From: Gordonia sp049847105
Lineage (GTDB): Bacteria > Actinomycetota > Actinomycetes > Mycobacteriales > Mycobacteriaceae
Assembly: GCF_049847105.1 (NCBI RefSeq)
Contig: NZ_JBNCNS010000001.1
Location: 1 to 64,000 of the forward strand
Reading direction: 5' to 3'
Length of the DNA stretch: 64,000 bases
Shown piece by piece: positions 9,318-18,213 of this stretch. Position numbers and translations under genes: made by a program. Under the pieces are notes generated by a model. The model was not told the DNA's origin and searched no databases. It was given only the letters and a program-made list of their open reading frames with translations. Every line of letters starts with the position of its first letter. Position 1 is the first letter of the stretch.

Positions 9318-10250
9318 TCAGGTGGCCAGGGCGCTCGAGCCGCCGACGATCTCGCTGATCTCCTGCGTGATCTGCGCCTGCCGGAGCTGGTTGGCCTCGC
9401 GGGAGAGCGAGGTCGCCAGTTCGTCGGCGTTGTCGGTGGCCGCCTTCATCGCCGTCCGGCGTGCCGCCGACTCCGATGCGGCGGAATCCAGCAGCGCCGC
9501 GTACACGCGGGTGGCGACGTACTTCGGCAGCAGCGCTTCGAGCAACGCCTCGGGCGCCGGTTCGAACGAGTAGTTGCGCGACGACTTGTGGATCTCGGCT
9601 TCCATCTCGTCGTCCTCTTCGGACACGACGAGCGGAGCCACCCGGCGCACTTCAGGTGCCTGGGTCAGCATCGAGACGAACCGCGTGTACACGAGATGCA
9701 GCTCGTCGATGCCCTCCAGCGTCCCCTCACCGTCGGGACGCTCGACCTGTTCACCGGAACCGGCCTCGAACAGCTCGACCAAGAAGTCGGTCGCCGTGCT
9801 CGCGTCGCTGTAGTCCGGAGCCTGAGAGAACCCGGTCCATGAGTCGGTCACCTCGGTACCGCGGAAGGTGAAGTAGCCGACGCCCTTCTGCCCCATGACG
9901 AACAGCACAGGCTCCTTGCCCTCGTCGCGTACCAGCGCAATGAGCTCGCGGGTGGCCCGCAGGACGTTGGAGTTGTAGCCGCCGCACATACCGCGGTCGC
10001 TGGTGACCACCAGGATCCCGGCGCGCCGCGGGTTCTCGCGCTCGACGAGCAGTGGGTGATCCAGTGAGCCGGCGTTGCTCGCCAGCTCCGACAACACCTC
10101 GGTCATCTCATGCGCGTACGGCTTGGCCGCCGCGACACGAGCCTGGGCCTTGGTGATGCGCGAAGTCGCGATCAGCTCCTGCGCCTTGGTGATCTTCCTG
10201 GTCGAATTGACCGACCGGATGCGTGAGCGCAGCTCACGAATGCTGGCCAT
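9318..10250 (-). CDS. atpG: F1 ATP synthase gamma subunit
   Basis: A 310-residue rotor shaft. The N-terminal helix MASIRELRSRIRSVNSTRKI and the C-terminal helix (ALATSLSREANQLRQAQITQ) form the coiled coil. SDRGMCGGYNSN is the conserved Rossmann-like core. Between residues about 160 and 190 there is an extra hydrophilic loop (GSGEQVERPDGEGTLEG). It lies where the mycobacterial gamma subunit carries its specific loop, reported to restrain ATP hydrolysis. It is part of the atp operon. Confidence 0.97.
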   Translation of the reverse strand: MASIRELRSRIRSVNSTRKITKAQELIATSRITKAQARVAAAKPYAHEMTEVLSELASNAGSLDHPLLVERENPRRAGILVVTSDRGMCGGYNSNVLRATRELIALVRDEGKEPVLFVMGQKGVGYFTFRGTEVTDSWTGFSQAPDYSDASTATDFLVELFEAGSGEQVERPDGEGTLEGIDELHLVYTRFVSMLTQAPEVRRVAPLVVSEEDDEMEAEIHKSSRNYSFEPAPEALLEALLPKYVATRVYAALLDSAASESAARRTAMKAATDNADELATSLSREANQLRQAQITQEISEIVGGSSALAT

Positions 10251-10292
10251 GAGCCCTCACCCCTTCCTCGGCACGACTGTCGGACGACGCGA

Positions 10293-11924
10293 TCACGACT
10301 TGCGAACCGTGATCTGCTCGTGCGCGACGTCCTCGGAGTCCATGGCCTTGGCCTCGGCCTCGTTCACCACGCGCTTGCCGTCGTGCGTCAGGTAGCTGTT
10401 CTTGAACTTGTTGGTCTCGTCGACCAGAGCCTCGGCCTGGTCGTCGGACAGCACCTTGCCACCGGCGATCGAGTCGTAGACGCCCTTCGCCTCGTGGTGC
10501 AGATGACTCAGCAACTGCGTCTCGAAGTTACGGACATCGTCGACCGGAACGGAGTCGTAGTGGCCCTCACCGCAGAGGTAGATCGAGACGATCTCGTCCT
10601 CCACGGAGAACGGGCTGTACTGACCCTGCTTCAGCATCTCGACCCAGCGTGCACCGCGCTCGAGCTGCGCCTTGGACGCGTCGTCGAGGTCGGAGGCGAA
10701 GGCGGAGAACGCCTCGAGCTCACGGAACTGAGCGAGCTCCAGACGCAGCGAACCGGAGACCTTCTTCAGGCCCTTGGTCTGTGCGGCACCACCGACACGC
10801 GACACCGAGGTACCGACGTTGATCGCCGGCCGGACGCCCTTGTTGAAGAGGTCCGACTCGAGGAACACCTGGCCGTCGGTGATCGAGATGACGTTGGTCG
10901 GGATGAACGCCGACACGTCGTTGGCCTTGGTCTCGATGATCGGCAGGCCGGTCATCGAGCCACCGCCCAGCTCGTCGGACAGCTTGGCACAACGCTCCAG
11001 GAGACGGGAGTGCAAGTAGAAGACGTCACCGGGGTATGCCTCGCGGCCCGGCGGGCGACGAAGCAGCAACGAGATGGCGCGGTAGGCCTCGGCCTGCTTG
11101 GTCAGGTCGTCGAAAACGATGAGGACGTGCTTGCCCTCGTACATCCAATGCTGACCGATGGCCGAGCCGGTGTACGGGGCCAGCCACTTGAAGCCGGCCG
11201 AGTCGGACGCGGGAGCCGCGACGATGGTGGTGTACTCCATCGCGCCGGCCTCTTCGAGAGCGGTCTTGACGCCGGCGATGGTCGAACCCTTCTGACCGAT
11301 CGCTACGTAGATGCAGCGGACCTGCTTGGTCTCGTCGCCCGACTCCCAGTTGGCCTTCTGGTTCAGGATGGCGTCGATGCAGACCGCGGTCTTGCCGGTC
11401 TTGCGGTCGCCGATCACCAGCTGACGCTGGCCGCGGCCGATGGCGGTCATGGCATCGATGGCCTTGATGCCGGTCGCGAGTGACTCCTCGACGGGCTGAC
11501 GCTCGAGCACCGAGGCCGCCTGCAGTTCCAGGACGCGCTCGGCCTCCGACTCGATGTCGCCCAGGCCGTCGATCGGCTTTCCGAGCGGATCGACGACGCG
11601 TCCGAGGAACTTGTCACCGACCGGGACCGAGAGCACCTCACCGGTCCGGCTGACCTGCTGGCCCTCCTCCAGTGACTCGTAGTCACCGAGGATGACGCAA
11701 CCGATCTCGTCCTCGTCCAGGTTCAGGGCCACGCCGAGCACGCCGCCGTCGAACTGGAGCAGCTCGTTGGCCATCGCGCCGGGCAGACCGCTGACGTGCG
11801 CGATACCGTCCGATGTGTCGGTGACGATGCCCACCTCGTCACGGGAGGCATCGGCTTCGAACGACGAGACATACTGCTCGATCGCTCCCTTAATCTCGTC
11901 TGGTGAGATCGTCAACTCCGCCAT
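10293..11924 (-). CDS. atpA: F1 ATP synthase alpha subunit
   Basis: A 543-residue non-catalytic nucleotide-binding subunit with Walker A GDRKTGKTAV and the alpha-type IGQKGSTIA and GGSMTGLPIIETKANDVSA stretches. The C-terminus extends beyond the E. coli subunit by about 30 residues (DGKRVVNEAEAKAMDSEDV). This corresponds to the mycobacterial alpha C-terminal extension known to suppress ATP hydrolysis. It lies between the b-delta fusion and gamma genes. Confidence 0.99.
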   Translation of the reverse strand: MAELTISPDEIKGAIEQYVSSFEADASRDEVGIVTDTSDGIAHVSGLPGAMANELLQFDGGVLGVALNLDEDEIGCVILGDYESLEEGQQVSRTGEVLSVPVGDKFLGRVVDPLGKPIDGLGDIESEAERVLELQAASVLERQPVEESLATGIKAIDAMTAIGRGQRQLVIGDRKTGKTAVCIDAILNQKANWESGDETKQVRCIYVAIGQKGSTIAGVKTALEEAGAMEYTTIVAAPASDSAGFKWLAPYTGSAIGQHWMYEGKHVLIVFDDLTKQAEAYRAISLLLRRPPGREAYPGDVFYLHSRLLERCAKLSDELGGGSMTGLPIIETKANDVSAFIPTNVISITDGQVFLESDLFNKGVRPAINVGTSVSRVGGAAQTKGLKKVSGSLRLELAQFRELEAFSAFASDLDDASKAQLERGARWVEMLKQGQYSPFSVEDEIVSIYLCGEGHYDSVPVDDVRNFETQLLSHLHHEAKGVYDSIAGGKVLSDDQAEALVDETNKFKNSYLTHDGKRVVNEAEAKAMDSEDVAHEQITVRKS

Positions 11925-11994
11925 GGGTACTCGTCTTTCTTACTCAGTCCGGCTGGTGGTTTGGTAGTTCGCTGGATGTGTTGGTCTGGTCAGA

Positions 11995-13344
11995 TCAGCG
12001 CGGCAGACTCTCGGCCGCCTTCGCCAAACGGGTGGCGACGTCGGCCTCGATCACCTCGTCGCCCACACCGATGCGCAGGCCGCCGAGCAGTTCGGGATCG
12101 ATCTCGGTCTGCACCGAGATCGTCCGGCCGTAGATGCTGCCGAGCACCGACGAGAGTCTCGCCTTCTGTGCATCGGAGAGTTCGGCTGCCGACACCACAT
12201 GTGCCACCGACTCGCCCCGGCGTGCGGCCGCGAGCTCGGCGAGGTGGTCGACGGCGACGTCGGCCGGCTGCCCGTGCAGCAAGGTGATGGTGTGTGACAG
12301 CAGATACCACGTGTGCGCCCCGACCTTCTCGCCCACCAGCGACCGCAGCAGATCCACGCGCTTGTCGGCGTCGTGTGTGTGGTCGGACAGCAGCGATGCC
12401 AGCCGTGGGTTCTGTTCCAGCAGCCGCGCCACGCCGAAGAGCTCGTTCTCGACCTTCTCGATCGATCCGTCGCGCTCTGCGGCAGTGAGCACCACCAGCG
12501 CGTTCTGGCGCCGCAGCGCCGCGGTGAAGTCTGATGTGGAGGACCACCGCTGCCGGACCGCGGCCGACACGATGTCGACGACGATCGGCGAGACCTTGCC
12601 GCCGAACAGTGCCTGTGCGAGCTGCACCTGTCCTTCGGTGTTGTCCTCGTCCTCCGTCAACCGCTTGCGCAGCACCGGATTCGCGTCGATCAGGCCGATG
12701 ACGTCGGTCAGTTCCACCGACGCCTTGACCAGGGCCTTGCTGTCGAGTGACTCGGACGCGGAATCGAACTCCTTGGCCACCGACCGTGCTGCCTCGCGAC
12801 TGCTCGCCCGCATGGAGTGGAGCCCGATCAGTTCCGAGCTGTGTGCGACCAGATCCCCTGGTCCGCCCGCCGACATCGATTCGAGTTCGTCGATGACCCG
12901 GTCGACGCTGTCGGACTGCGCCTGCGGATCCGACAGATGCGAACGCACGAGCTTTCCGGCGCCGTCGACCGCGGTGAGCCCGAGGTCGATGCGCAGGTCC
13001 CGGACGAGGCTGGCGCGATTCAGGGCCACCTGGGCCTTCCCGTGTTCGGTGATCCGCTTGACCTCGGAGTCGGCCTGCGCCTTGAGGTCACCCGAGATCG
13101 CCTCGCCATCCCGGACAGCACCCTTGTGCAGTTCCTCGGCCTCGGCCTTGGCCTCGGCGACGGCGCGGTCGTGCGCAGCCTTCGCGTCGGCGACGCGAGT
13201 CTTGGCGGCCTCGCTCTCGGAGACGTGTTGCGCGATCGTGTCCTTCTGGGCGTTGACCGCCTTCGACAGCACCGGCCGCAGGTACTTCCAGAACAGGAAG
13301 ATGATGATCGCGAAACCGATGAGGTTACCGATGACGATATCCAC
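11995..13344 (-). CDS. atpFH: ATP synthase b-delta fusion subunit
   Basis: A 449-residue fusion found in mycobacteria and relatives. Residues about 1-165 are a second b-type subunit: one membrane helix (NLIGFAIIIFLFWKYLRPVL), then a long Ala/Glu/Lys-rich peripheral-stalk helix. After a linker and insertion, residues about 275-449 are the delta (OSCP) subunit, ending in KARLSSVLGSIYGRTISVQ and GGLRIGVGDEVIEADV. It starts with GTG at 13344 immediately after the atpF TAA, so there is no gap. Confidence 0.97.
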   Translation of the reverse strand: MDIVIGNLIGFAIIIFLFWKYLRPVLSKAVNAQKDTIAQHVSESEAAKTRVADAKAAHDRAVAEAKAEAEELHKGAVRDGEAISGDLKAQADSEVKRITEHGKAQVALNRASLVRDLRIDLGLTAVDGAGKLVRSHLSDPQAQSDSVDRVIDELESMSAGGPGDLVAHSSELIGLHSMRASSREAARSVAKEFDSASESLDSKALVKASVELTDVIGLIDANPVLRKRLTEDEDNTEGQVQLAQALFGGKVSPIVVDIVSAAVRQRWSSTSDFTAALRRQNALVVLTAAERDGSIEKVENELFGVARLLEQNPRLASLLSDHTHDADKRVDLLRSLVGEKVGAHTWYLLSHTITLLHGQPADVAVDHLAELAAARRGESVAHVVSAAELSDAQKARLSSVLGSIYGRTISVQTEIDPELLGGLRIGVGDEVIEADVATRLAKAAESLPR

Positions 13345-13818
13345 TTAGTTCACCTTCTCCGTCGACTTGGCCGACACGTCGACGCCGAGTACGCGGCCGG
13401 CCAACGTCGACGACAGTGCATCGACATCGTCACGGGCGGTCGAAGCCGCCTGGTCCCCCTCGGCCTTCAGTTGTCTCGTGGTGTCGGCGAGAACGGCGTC
13501 CGCTTCCTCGGTGGCCCGCCGCTTCGCCTCTGCCAACTGCTCGTTGCCCTTGGCACGAGCCTCGTCCCGAATACCGGTGGCGTCCCCCCGGGCGTCCTTG
13601 AGCGCTGCCCGGTACTCGGTGTCCGCATCCTCGTAGCTCGCCGCGGCGGCCCGGTTGTCCTCTGCAGTCTTGGCGATCATGGCGTCGCGATCGTCGAGCA
13701 CCTTGAGGATCGGTGGCACGACCATCGTCCTGATGACCAGGAACACGATCACGAAGATAAGCAGGCACACGAAAAATGTGCCGTTGGGGAGCAGGAAGTT
13801 CTCTGCGGCGAGATTCAT
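13345..13818 (-). CDS. atpF: ATP synthase b subunit
   Basis: A 157-residue peripheral-stalk subunit with an N-terminal membrane helix (FFVCLLIFVIVFLVIRTMVV, about residues 16-35) and an alanine- and charge-rich stalk helix. The C-terminal part is shorter than in organisms with two identical b subunits because it pairs with the fused b' part of AtpFH. It lies between atpE and atpFH. Confidence 0.97.
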   Translation of the reverse strand: MNLAAENFLLPNGTFFVCLLIFVIVFLVIRTMVVPPILKVLDDRDAMIAKTAEDNRAAAASYEDADTEYRAALKDARGDATGIRDEARAKGNEQLAEAKRRATEEADAVLADTTRQLKAEGDQAASTARDDVDALSSTLAGRVLGVDVSAKSTEKVN

Positions 13819-13867
13819 GGTTGGGTAGTTCCCTTAAATCCTAGGGCGACCCGGTCGATGACCGAGA

Positions 13868-14125
13868 TCAGGACTGGCCGGAGATCGGGGTGGCGAAGAC
13901 GAAGAGCGCCATGAACGCCAGGTTGATGAAGTACGCAGCCTCGACCAGACCCACGGTGATGAAGAACGGGGTGAAGAGTCGCCCCTGGGCCTCCGGCTGA
14001 CGCGCGATACCCGCGATCAACTGGGCACCTGCCAGACCGTCGCCGATACCGGCACCGATCGCGCCGCCGCCCATGATGAGGCCGCCACCGATCAACGCAC
14101 CCAGACCAATCAGATTGGGATCCAT
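13868..14125 (-). CDS. atpE: ATP synthase c subunit (proteolipid)
   Basis: An 85-residue hairpin of two membrane helices that forms the rotor ring. GAIGAGIGDGLAGAQLIAG and the RQPEAQGRLF loop are conserved. The proton-carrying Glu is in VGLVEAAYFINLAF. The sequence is close to the mycobacterial protein targeted by diarylquinolines, including the Asp in GIGD and the Glu-Ala-Ala-Tyr stretch that line that site. It follows atpB. Confidence 0.98.
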   Translation of the reverse strand: MDPNLIGLGALIGGGLIMGGGAIGAGIGDGLAGAQLIAGIARQPEAQGRLFTPFFITVGLVEAAYFINLAFMALFVFATPISGQS

Positions 14126-14210
14126 TTAGAACTTTCCTTTCGGGTGAAACTGGCAATCGGGTTGCCAGGTCTTTGGGCCCGGCCGGCGGTGCCGGCCAGG
14201 GTCGTACTGG

Positions 14211-14972
14211 CTAGTGGTGGTCTTCGTCCATCTCCATCGCCTGGCTGAAGTACAAGACCGTCAGGAGGGCGAAGATGAAAGCCTGGATGAGTCCGACGAA
14301 CAGGTCGAAGGACTTCCAGAGGGCGTTCGGCGCCCACATCACGTAGATCGGCATCAGCGCGATGAGCGCCACCATGATGCCGCCCGCGAACATGTTGCCG
14401 AAAAGACGGAGGGAGAGCGAGATCGGCTTGGCGATCTCCTCGATGATGTTGACCGGCGCGATGGCGACCGAGTGACCCTTCACGAGCCGGACCGGGTGGC
14501 CGATGATGCCACGACGCTTGACACCCGCAGCGTGGTACCAGACGAACACGAACAGCGCCAAGGCGTACACGAAGTTGACGTCGCTGGCCGGTGGCTTGAG
14601 CCACTCGCTCGTGGAACCCCCAGCCGTTCCGTACTGCGCCGGGATGATCGAGAGCCAGTTGGCGATCAGGATGTAGGTGAACAGGGTCACCGCCAGCGGC
14701 AGCACGAAGCCGGCGATCTTCATGCCGATCGCGCCCTCGATCTGGCCACGCATCTGGACGGTGATCGTCTCGAAGTACAGCTGCACGTTGTTCGGCTTGT
14801 TCGACGTCATCTTGAACCGGACGACGAAGGCAAGCGCGATCACGATGACCGCGGCCACCGCACTGCCGATGACCGTGTCGAGGTTGACGGTCATACCGAG
14901 CACATCCACCTCGGTGTGGTGGCCGACCTCGATCGCCGACTCTGACTCGGCCAGGTAAGTCATTGCGGTCAT
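14211..14972 (-). CDS. atpB: ATP synthase a subunit
   Basis: A 253-residue membrane stator subunit that forms the proton half-channels. The essential Arg lies in ISLSLRLFGNMFAGGIM, and a later helix carries LIQAFIFALLTVLYFSQA. The N-terminal part has the acidic, His-containing outer segment seen in actinobacteria. Its start overlaps the atpI stop by 4 bases, indicating coupling. Confidence 0.98.
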   Translation of the reverse strand: MTAMTYLAESESAIEVGHHTEVDVLGMTVNLDTVIGSAVAAVIVIALAFVVRFKMTSNKPNNVQLYFETITVQMRGQIEGAIGMKIAGFVLPLAVTLFTYILIANWLSIIPAQYGTAGGSTSEWLKPPASDVNFVYALALFVFVWYHAAGVKRRGIIGHPVRLVKGHSVAIAPVNIIEEIAKPISLSLRLFGNMFAGGIMVALIALMPIYVMWAPNALWKSFDLFVGLIQAFIFALLTVLYFSQAMEMDEDHH

Positions 14973-15382
14973 ATCTGCTTACGAAGTCCTTTCATCACCG
15001 GAATCACCGTGTTGAGCACCAGGATCACCTGGCCGACGGCGAGTCCGAACATCGCGCCCAGCCCGTCGGGCCGGACCAGAATGGCCGCCACCAATGCGAG
15101 GACCGTGATGACCCCGAGGCGGAATGCGGAATTGAGGGCGAGCAGCTTCTTCCGGGGATCCTCTGCGGCGGCGACGTTCTCGACCGCACGGATGACCAGT
15201 TTCGTGTTGACGAAGACCAGCACCACGCCGGCGAGGAAGAAGGCGGCGAACCACGGATGCCCGAGGATGATCGCCAGTACCGCGACGACGACGGTGACCA
15301 CCCCCGCGATGATCGCCGGGCGGCGGATGCCGGTGGGCGCCACCGGATAGACGGGGGCGGAGTCCGGGGCAGACGTCGTCAT
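14969..15382 (-). CDS. atpI: ATP synthase protein I
   Basis: A 137-residue protein with four hydrophobic segments (about residues 22-40, 45-62, 90-105 and 110-130), in the AtpI position upstream of atpB. AtpI-type proteins assist assembly of the c-ring or magnesium supply to it. Sequence conservation in the family is low, so the call rests mainly on operon position, length and membrane pattern. It is the first gene of the atp operon. Confidence 0.85.
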   Translation of the reverse strand: MTTSAPDSAPVYPVAPTGIRRPAIIAGVVTVVVAVLAIILGHPWFAAFFLAGVVLVFVNTKLVIRAVENVAAAEDPRKKLLALNSAFRLGVITVLALVAAILVRPDGLGAMFGLAVGQVILVLNTVIPVMKGLRKQI

Positions 15383-15687
15383 GTGCCTCTCCTCTGCTCA
15401 TTCCCGTGCGTCGACACGAAGCATCGAGCGTGCGATCGGCGACTCGTGTCACCGGGCGTAAGCTCGCGGTTTTCTGTGACCCTACCAACACCCGTTCCTG
15501 CACCCACCGGGGGGTATGCGCCCTTTGGGAGTCCAGCGGCCGTCGATGCGGTGCGTGGCGCGGCCTCCGGTTCCCGGAGGCGCCGCGCTCGCGCCGAGGT
15601 CGTGCTACTACAGAGGATAGTACACTGAGTTTTACCATTGCCTTACCAAGGGGTAAGGATGCTCCCCTGGCGGACAGACGCCTGGGA
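15383..15687. promoter_or_regulatory. Spacer between wecA and atpI with probable atp operon promoter region
   Basis: No supported coding frame. On the minus strand TACTAT (in GTGTACTATCC near 15620-15632) is a plausible -10 element. Two hairpins are visible: CCTTACC/GGTAAGG (15641-15658) just after wecA, and GCCTCCGG/CCGGAGGC (15563-15581), which would fall in the atp leader. Which one terminates wecA transcription and which acts in the leader cannot be decided by eye. Confidence 0.45.
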
Positions 15688-16989
15688 TCAGGTCCCGCCC
15701 GGAACGGAATCGCGCCGATCGGAGTGGTCGGCGTGACCCCTGGTACGGATCTCTGCGTAGCGCCTCTGCAGGCGGGGCGCCATCGTGACCAGCAGGGCGA
15801 TGATGAGGCCTGCACCGAACATCGGTGCGACCACCGACATCGGGAAGAGCGTACTGGCCGCCGCGGAGAATGCGAGCACACCCACCCACAAGTAGATGAT
15901 CAGCGCGACCCGTCGCTGCGAATGCCCGAGTTCCAGCAAGCGGTGGTGCAGGTGCATCTTGTCGGGGGTGTAGAAGCCCACGCCGGCGCGCGTCCGTCGC
16001 ACCACGGCCATCAGCATGTCCAGCATCGGCACGAAGACGACCGCCGCCACGAGGATCAGGGGCGACAGCAATGTAAAGACGTCGGCGGGCCCATATGCGT
16101 TGATCGCGATACGTCCGGACGCGCTCGTCGACGCCGCGGACAGCATCAGGCCGATGAGCATGGCGCCGGAGTCGCCCATGAAGATCCGCGCGGGCGAGAA
16201 GTTGTGGGGCAGGAATCCCAGGCAGGCGCCGGCGAGCGCGGTGGAGATGAGTGCCGGCGGGTAATAGCTGACATCGCCGCCCTGGTCGTGGAGCAGGCCG
16301 AGGGAGAACATGCAGATCGCCGACGCCGCGATCAGACCGAGGCCGGCGGCCAGCCCGTCCAATCCGTCGACGAAGTTGACCGCGTTGATCGTCGCGACCG
16401 TGATCGCCACCGTCAGGAGGCCGGCCTGCAACGGATCGAGGACCACGGTGCCGATGTCGGCGAACGGGACGTAGAGCAGATACCAGCTGACCCCCATGAT
16501 CACCAGGACCCCCGCCGCGGTCAGCTGTCCGACGAATTTGGTGAGCGCGTCGAGCCCCCACCGGTCGTCGATGACGCCGACCAGCACGATCACCAGTCCC
16601 GCGACGATCACCGCGCTCATGTCGCTGGTGTAGGCGAAACCTCGGGTGAGCGCCGGTAGGTTGGCCGCCAGCGCGATCGCCGCCACCATGCCGGCGAACA
16701 TGCCGAGACCGCCGAGACGGGGCGTCGGGATCACGTGGACGTCGCGTACCCGGGGCACCGCGACCGCCCCGATCCGAATGGCGAAGACACGAACGAGCGA
16801 GGTCAGCAGATAGGTGACGGCCGCCGCGGTCAGGCCGACCAGCGCCAACTCCCGAAGCGGGACACCCGCCCCGCCGTTGCCGACCACCGACAGCGCGGTC
16901 AGGTGGACACCGGGATCACCGGCACCGAAGGCCAGGCCGGTGACCCCGTCAGCGAGGTCCTTGCCGGCCTGGGGATCGAACACCCGCAC
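15688..16989 (-). CDS. wecA: Decaprenyl-phosphate N-acetylglucosamine-1-phosphate transferase WecA (Rfe)
   Basis: A 433-residue polytopic membrane enzyme that starts the arabinogalactan linker (decaprenyl-P-P-GlcNAc). About 11 hydrophobic segments are visible. Catalytic motifs are DDRWGLDALTKF, NAVNFVDGLDGLAAG, the MGDSGAMLIG stretch and the cytoplasmic HLHHRLLELGHS. It is homologous and syntenic to M. tuberculosis Rv1302 (rfe), which also lies directly upstream of atpI. A shorter start (GTG at 16865, before PLRELALVGL) is possible, but the N-terminal extension resembles the one in the tuberculosis protein. Confidence 0.95.
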   Translation of the reverse strand: MRVFDPQAGKDLADGVTGLAFGAGDPGVHLTALSVVGNGGAGVPLRELALVGLTAAAVTYLLTSLVRVFAIRIGAVAVPRVRDVHVIPTPRLGGLGMFAGMVAAIALAANLPALTRGFAYTSDMSAVIVAGLVIVLVGVIDDRWGLDALTKFVGQLTAAGVLVIMGVSWYLLYVPFADIGTVVLDPLQAGLLTVAITVATINAVNFVDGLDGLAAGLGLIAASAICMFSLGLLHDQGGDVSYYPPALISTALAGACLGFLPHNFSPARIFMGDSGAMLIGLMLSAASTSASGRIAINAYGPADVFTLLSPLILVAAVVFVPMLDMLMAVVRRTRAGVGFYTPDKMHLHHRLLELGHSQRRVALIIYLWVGVLAFSAAASTLFPMSVVAPMFGAGLIIALLVTMAPRLQRRYAEIRTRGHADHSDRRDSVPGGT

Positions 16990-16993
16990 AACG

Positions 16994-18211
16994 CTACCCG
17001 CCGAGCTCTCGTTCGATTTCGGCGCGGATACCGGCGTGTTGGTCGCTGCCCACCGGATCCCGCAACCCGCGGATGATCCAGCCGGCGATCATCGACATCG
17101 CCTCGACACCGAGACCGCCGAGCACCGCCGTCGGCGTGCCGACACGAATCGCCGAGCCAGAGGTGACCGGTTCACGATCGAACGGCAACACGGCCCGGTC
17201 CACCACGATCCCGGCCGAGGCCAGACGCCGCTGCGCCTCGGCCCCGGTGAGTCCGATCGCGGAGACATCGGCCACCGCGAGGTGGATGTCGGTGCCGCCA
17301 CTCACGATCCGGAGACCGTTGGCGGACAGTTCGTCGCTCAGGCGCTGCGCCGCCGCGACGGCCTCCGCCGCATACGAGGCGAACTCGTCGGTCGCCGACT
17401 CCCGCATGCAGACCGCCTTGCCGGCGATCGATCCCATCGACGGTCCGCCCTGGACGAACGGGTGCACCGCCTTCTGCAGCACCGTGGCATGGGCGCCGCG
17501 GGCCAGGACCATCCCGCCGCGCGGCCCCTGCAGCACCTTGTGCGTGGACAACGTGACCACGTCGGCATGCGGCACCGGAGACGCCAGCACTCCCCCGGCG
17601 ACCAGGCCGGCGAGATGCGCGGCGTCGATCCAGAGGATCGACTCGGTCTCGTCGGCGATGGTTCGCAGGGCGGCGAAGTCGATCGAGCGCGAATATGCCG
17701 CACCGCCGGCGACGATGATCCGCGGCCGATGGAGCAACGCCAGATCGCGGAGTTCGTCGTAATCGATGCGTTCGTCGGATGGACGTACGCCGTAGTGGAT
17801 CGACGAGAACCAGCGACCGGAGAAGTTCGCCCGGGATCCGTGGCTCTGGTGCCCGCCCTGGTCGAGGCGCAACGCCAGGACCGGGTCGCCCGGCTGCGCA
17901 AACGCGGCGTAGACGGCGAGATTCGCGGCGCTCCCCGACAGCGGCTGGACGTTGACGTACTCGGCGCCGAACAGTTCGGCTGCGCGGTCGATGGCGAGTT
18001 GCTCGAGTTCGTCGACGACCTCGCATCCGCCGTGGAAGCGCGCCCCCGGATACCCCTCGGCATATTTCGCGCCGAATTCCGACGCCAGCGCCTCGCGAAC
18101 CGCCGGACTCGCGGGCGTCTCCGACGCGATCAACTGCACAGTGGTTGCGCGACGACGACTCTCACGCTCGACGAGGTCGGCGATCTGCGGGTCGGAGTGG
18201 GCGAACGGCAT
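16994..18211 (-). CDS. Serine hydroxymethyltransferase-like PLP enzyme (divergent GlyA paralogue)
   Basis: A 405-residue fold-type I PLP enzyme clearly derived from SHMT. It has LIASET (SHMT usually LIASEN), YAEGYPGARFHGGCE, the Asp in WIDAAHLAGLVAGG that contacts PLP, the Schiff-base Lys in VTLSTHKVLQGPRGG, and the substrate-carboxylate Arg in SAIRVGTPT. It differs from canonical GlyA where folate and catalysis are concerned: the RYYGG tyrosine pair is FH, and LAHGGHLTHG is LDQGGHQSHG. It is therefore probably a PLP aldolase or a specialised SHMT and not the housekeeping enzyme. It sits between wecA (4 bases away) and sua5 (2 bases away), an insertion relative to the tuberculosis order, and is in the same operon. 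Confidence 0.8.
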   Translation of the reverse strand: MPFAHSDPQIADLVERESRRRATTVQLIASETPASPAVREALASEFGAKYAEGYPGARFHGGCEVVDELEQLAIDRAAELFGAEYVNVQPLSGSAANLAVYAAFAQPGDPVLALRLDQGGHQSHGSRANFSGRWFSSIHYGVRPSDERIDYDELRDLALLHRPRIIVAGGAAYSRSIDFAALRTIADETESILWIDAAHLAGLVAGGVLASPVPHADVVTLSTHKVLQGPRGGMVLARGAHATVLQKAVHPFVQGGPSMGSIAGKAVCMRESATDEFASYAAEAVAAAQRLSDELSANGLRIVSGGTDIHLAVADVSAIGLTGAEAQRRLASAGIVVDRAVLPFDREPVTSGSAIRVGTPTAVLGGLGVEAMSMIAGWIIRGLRDPVGSDQHAGIRAEIERELGG

Positions 18212-18213
18212 CG

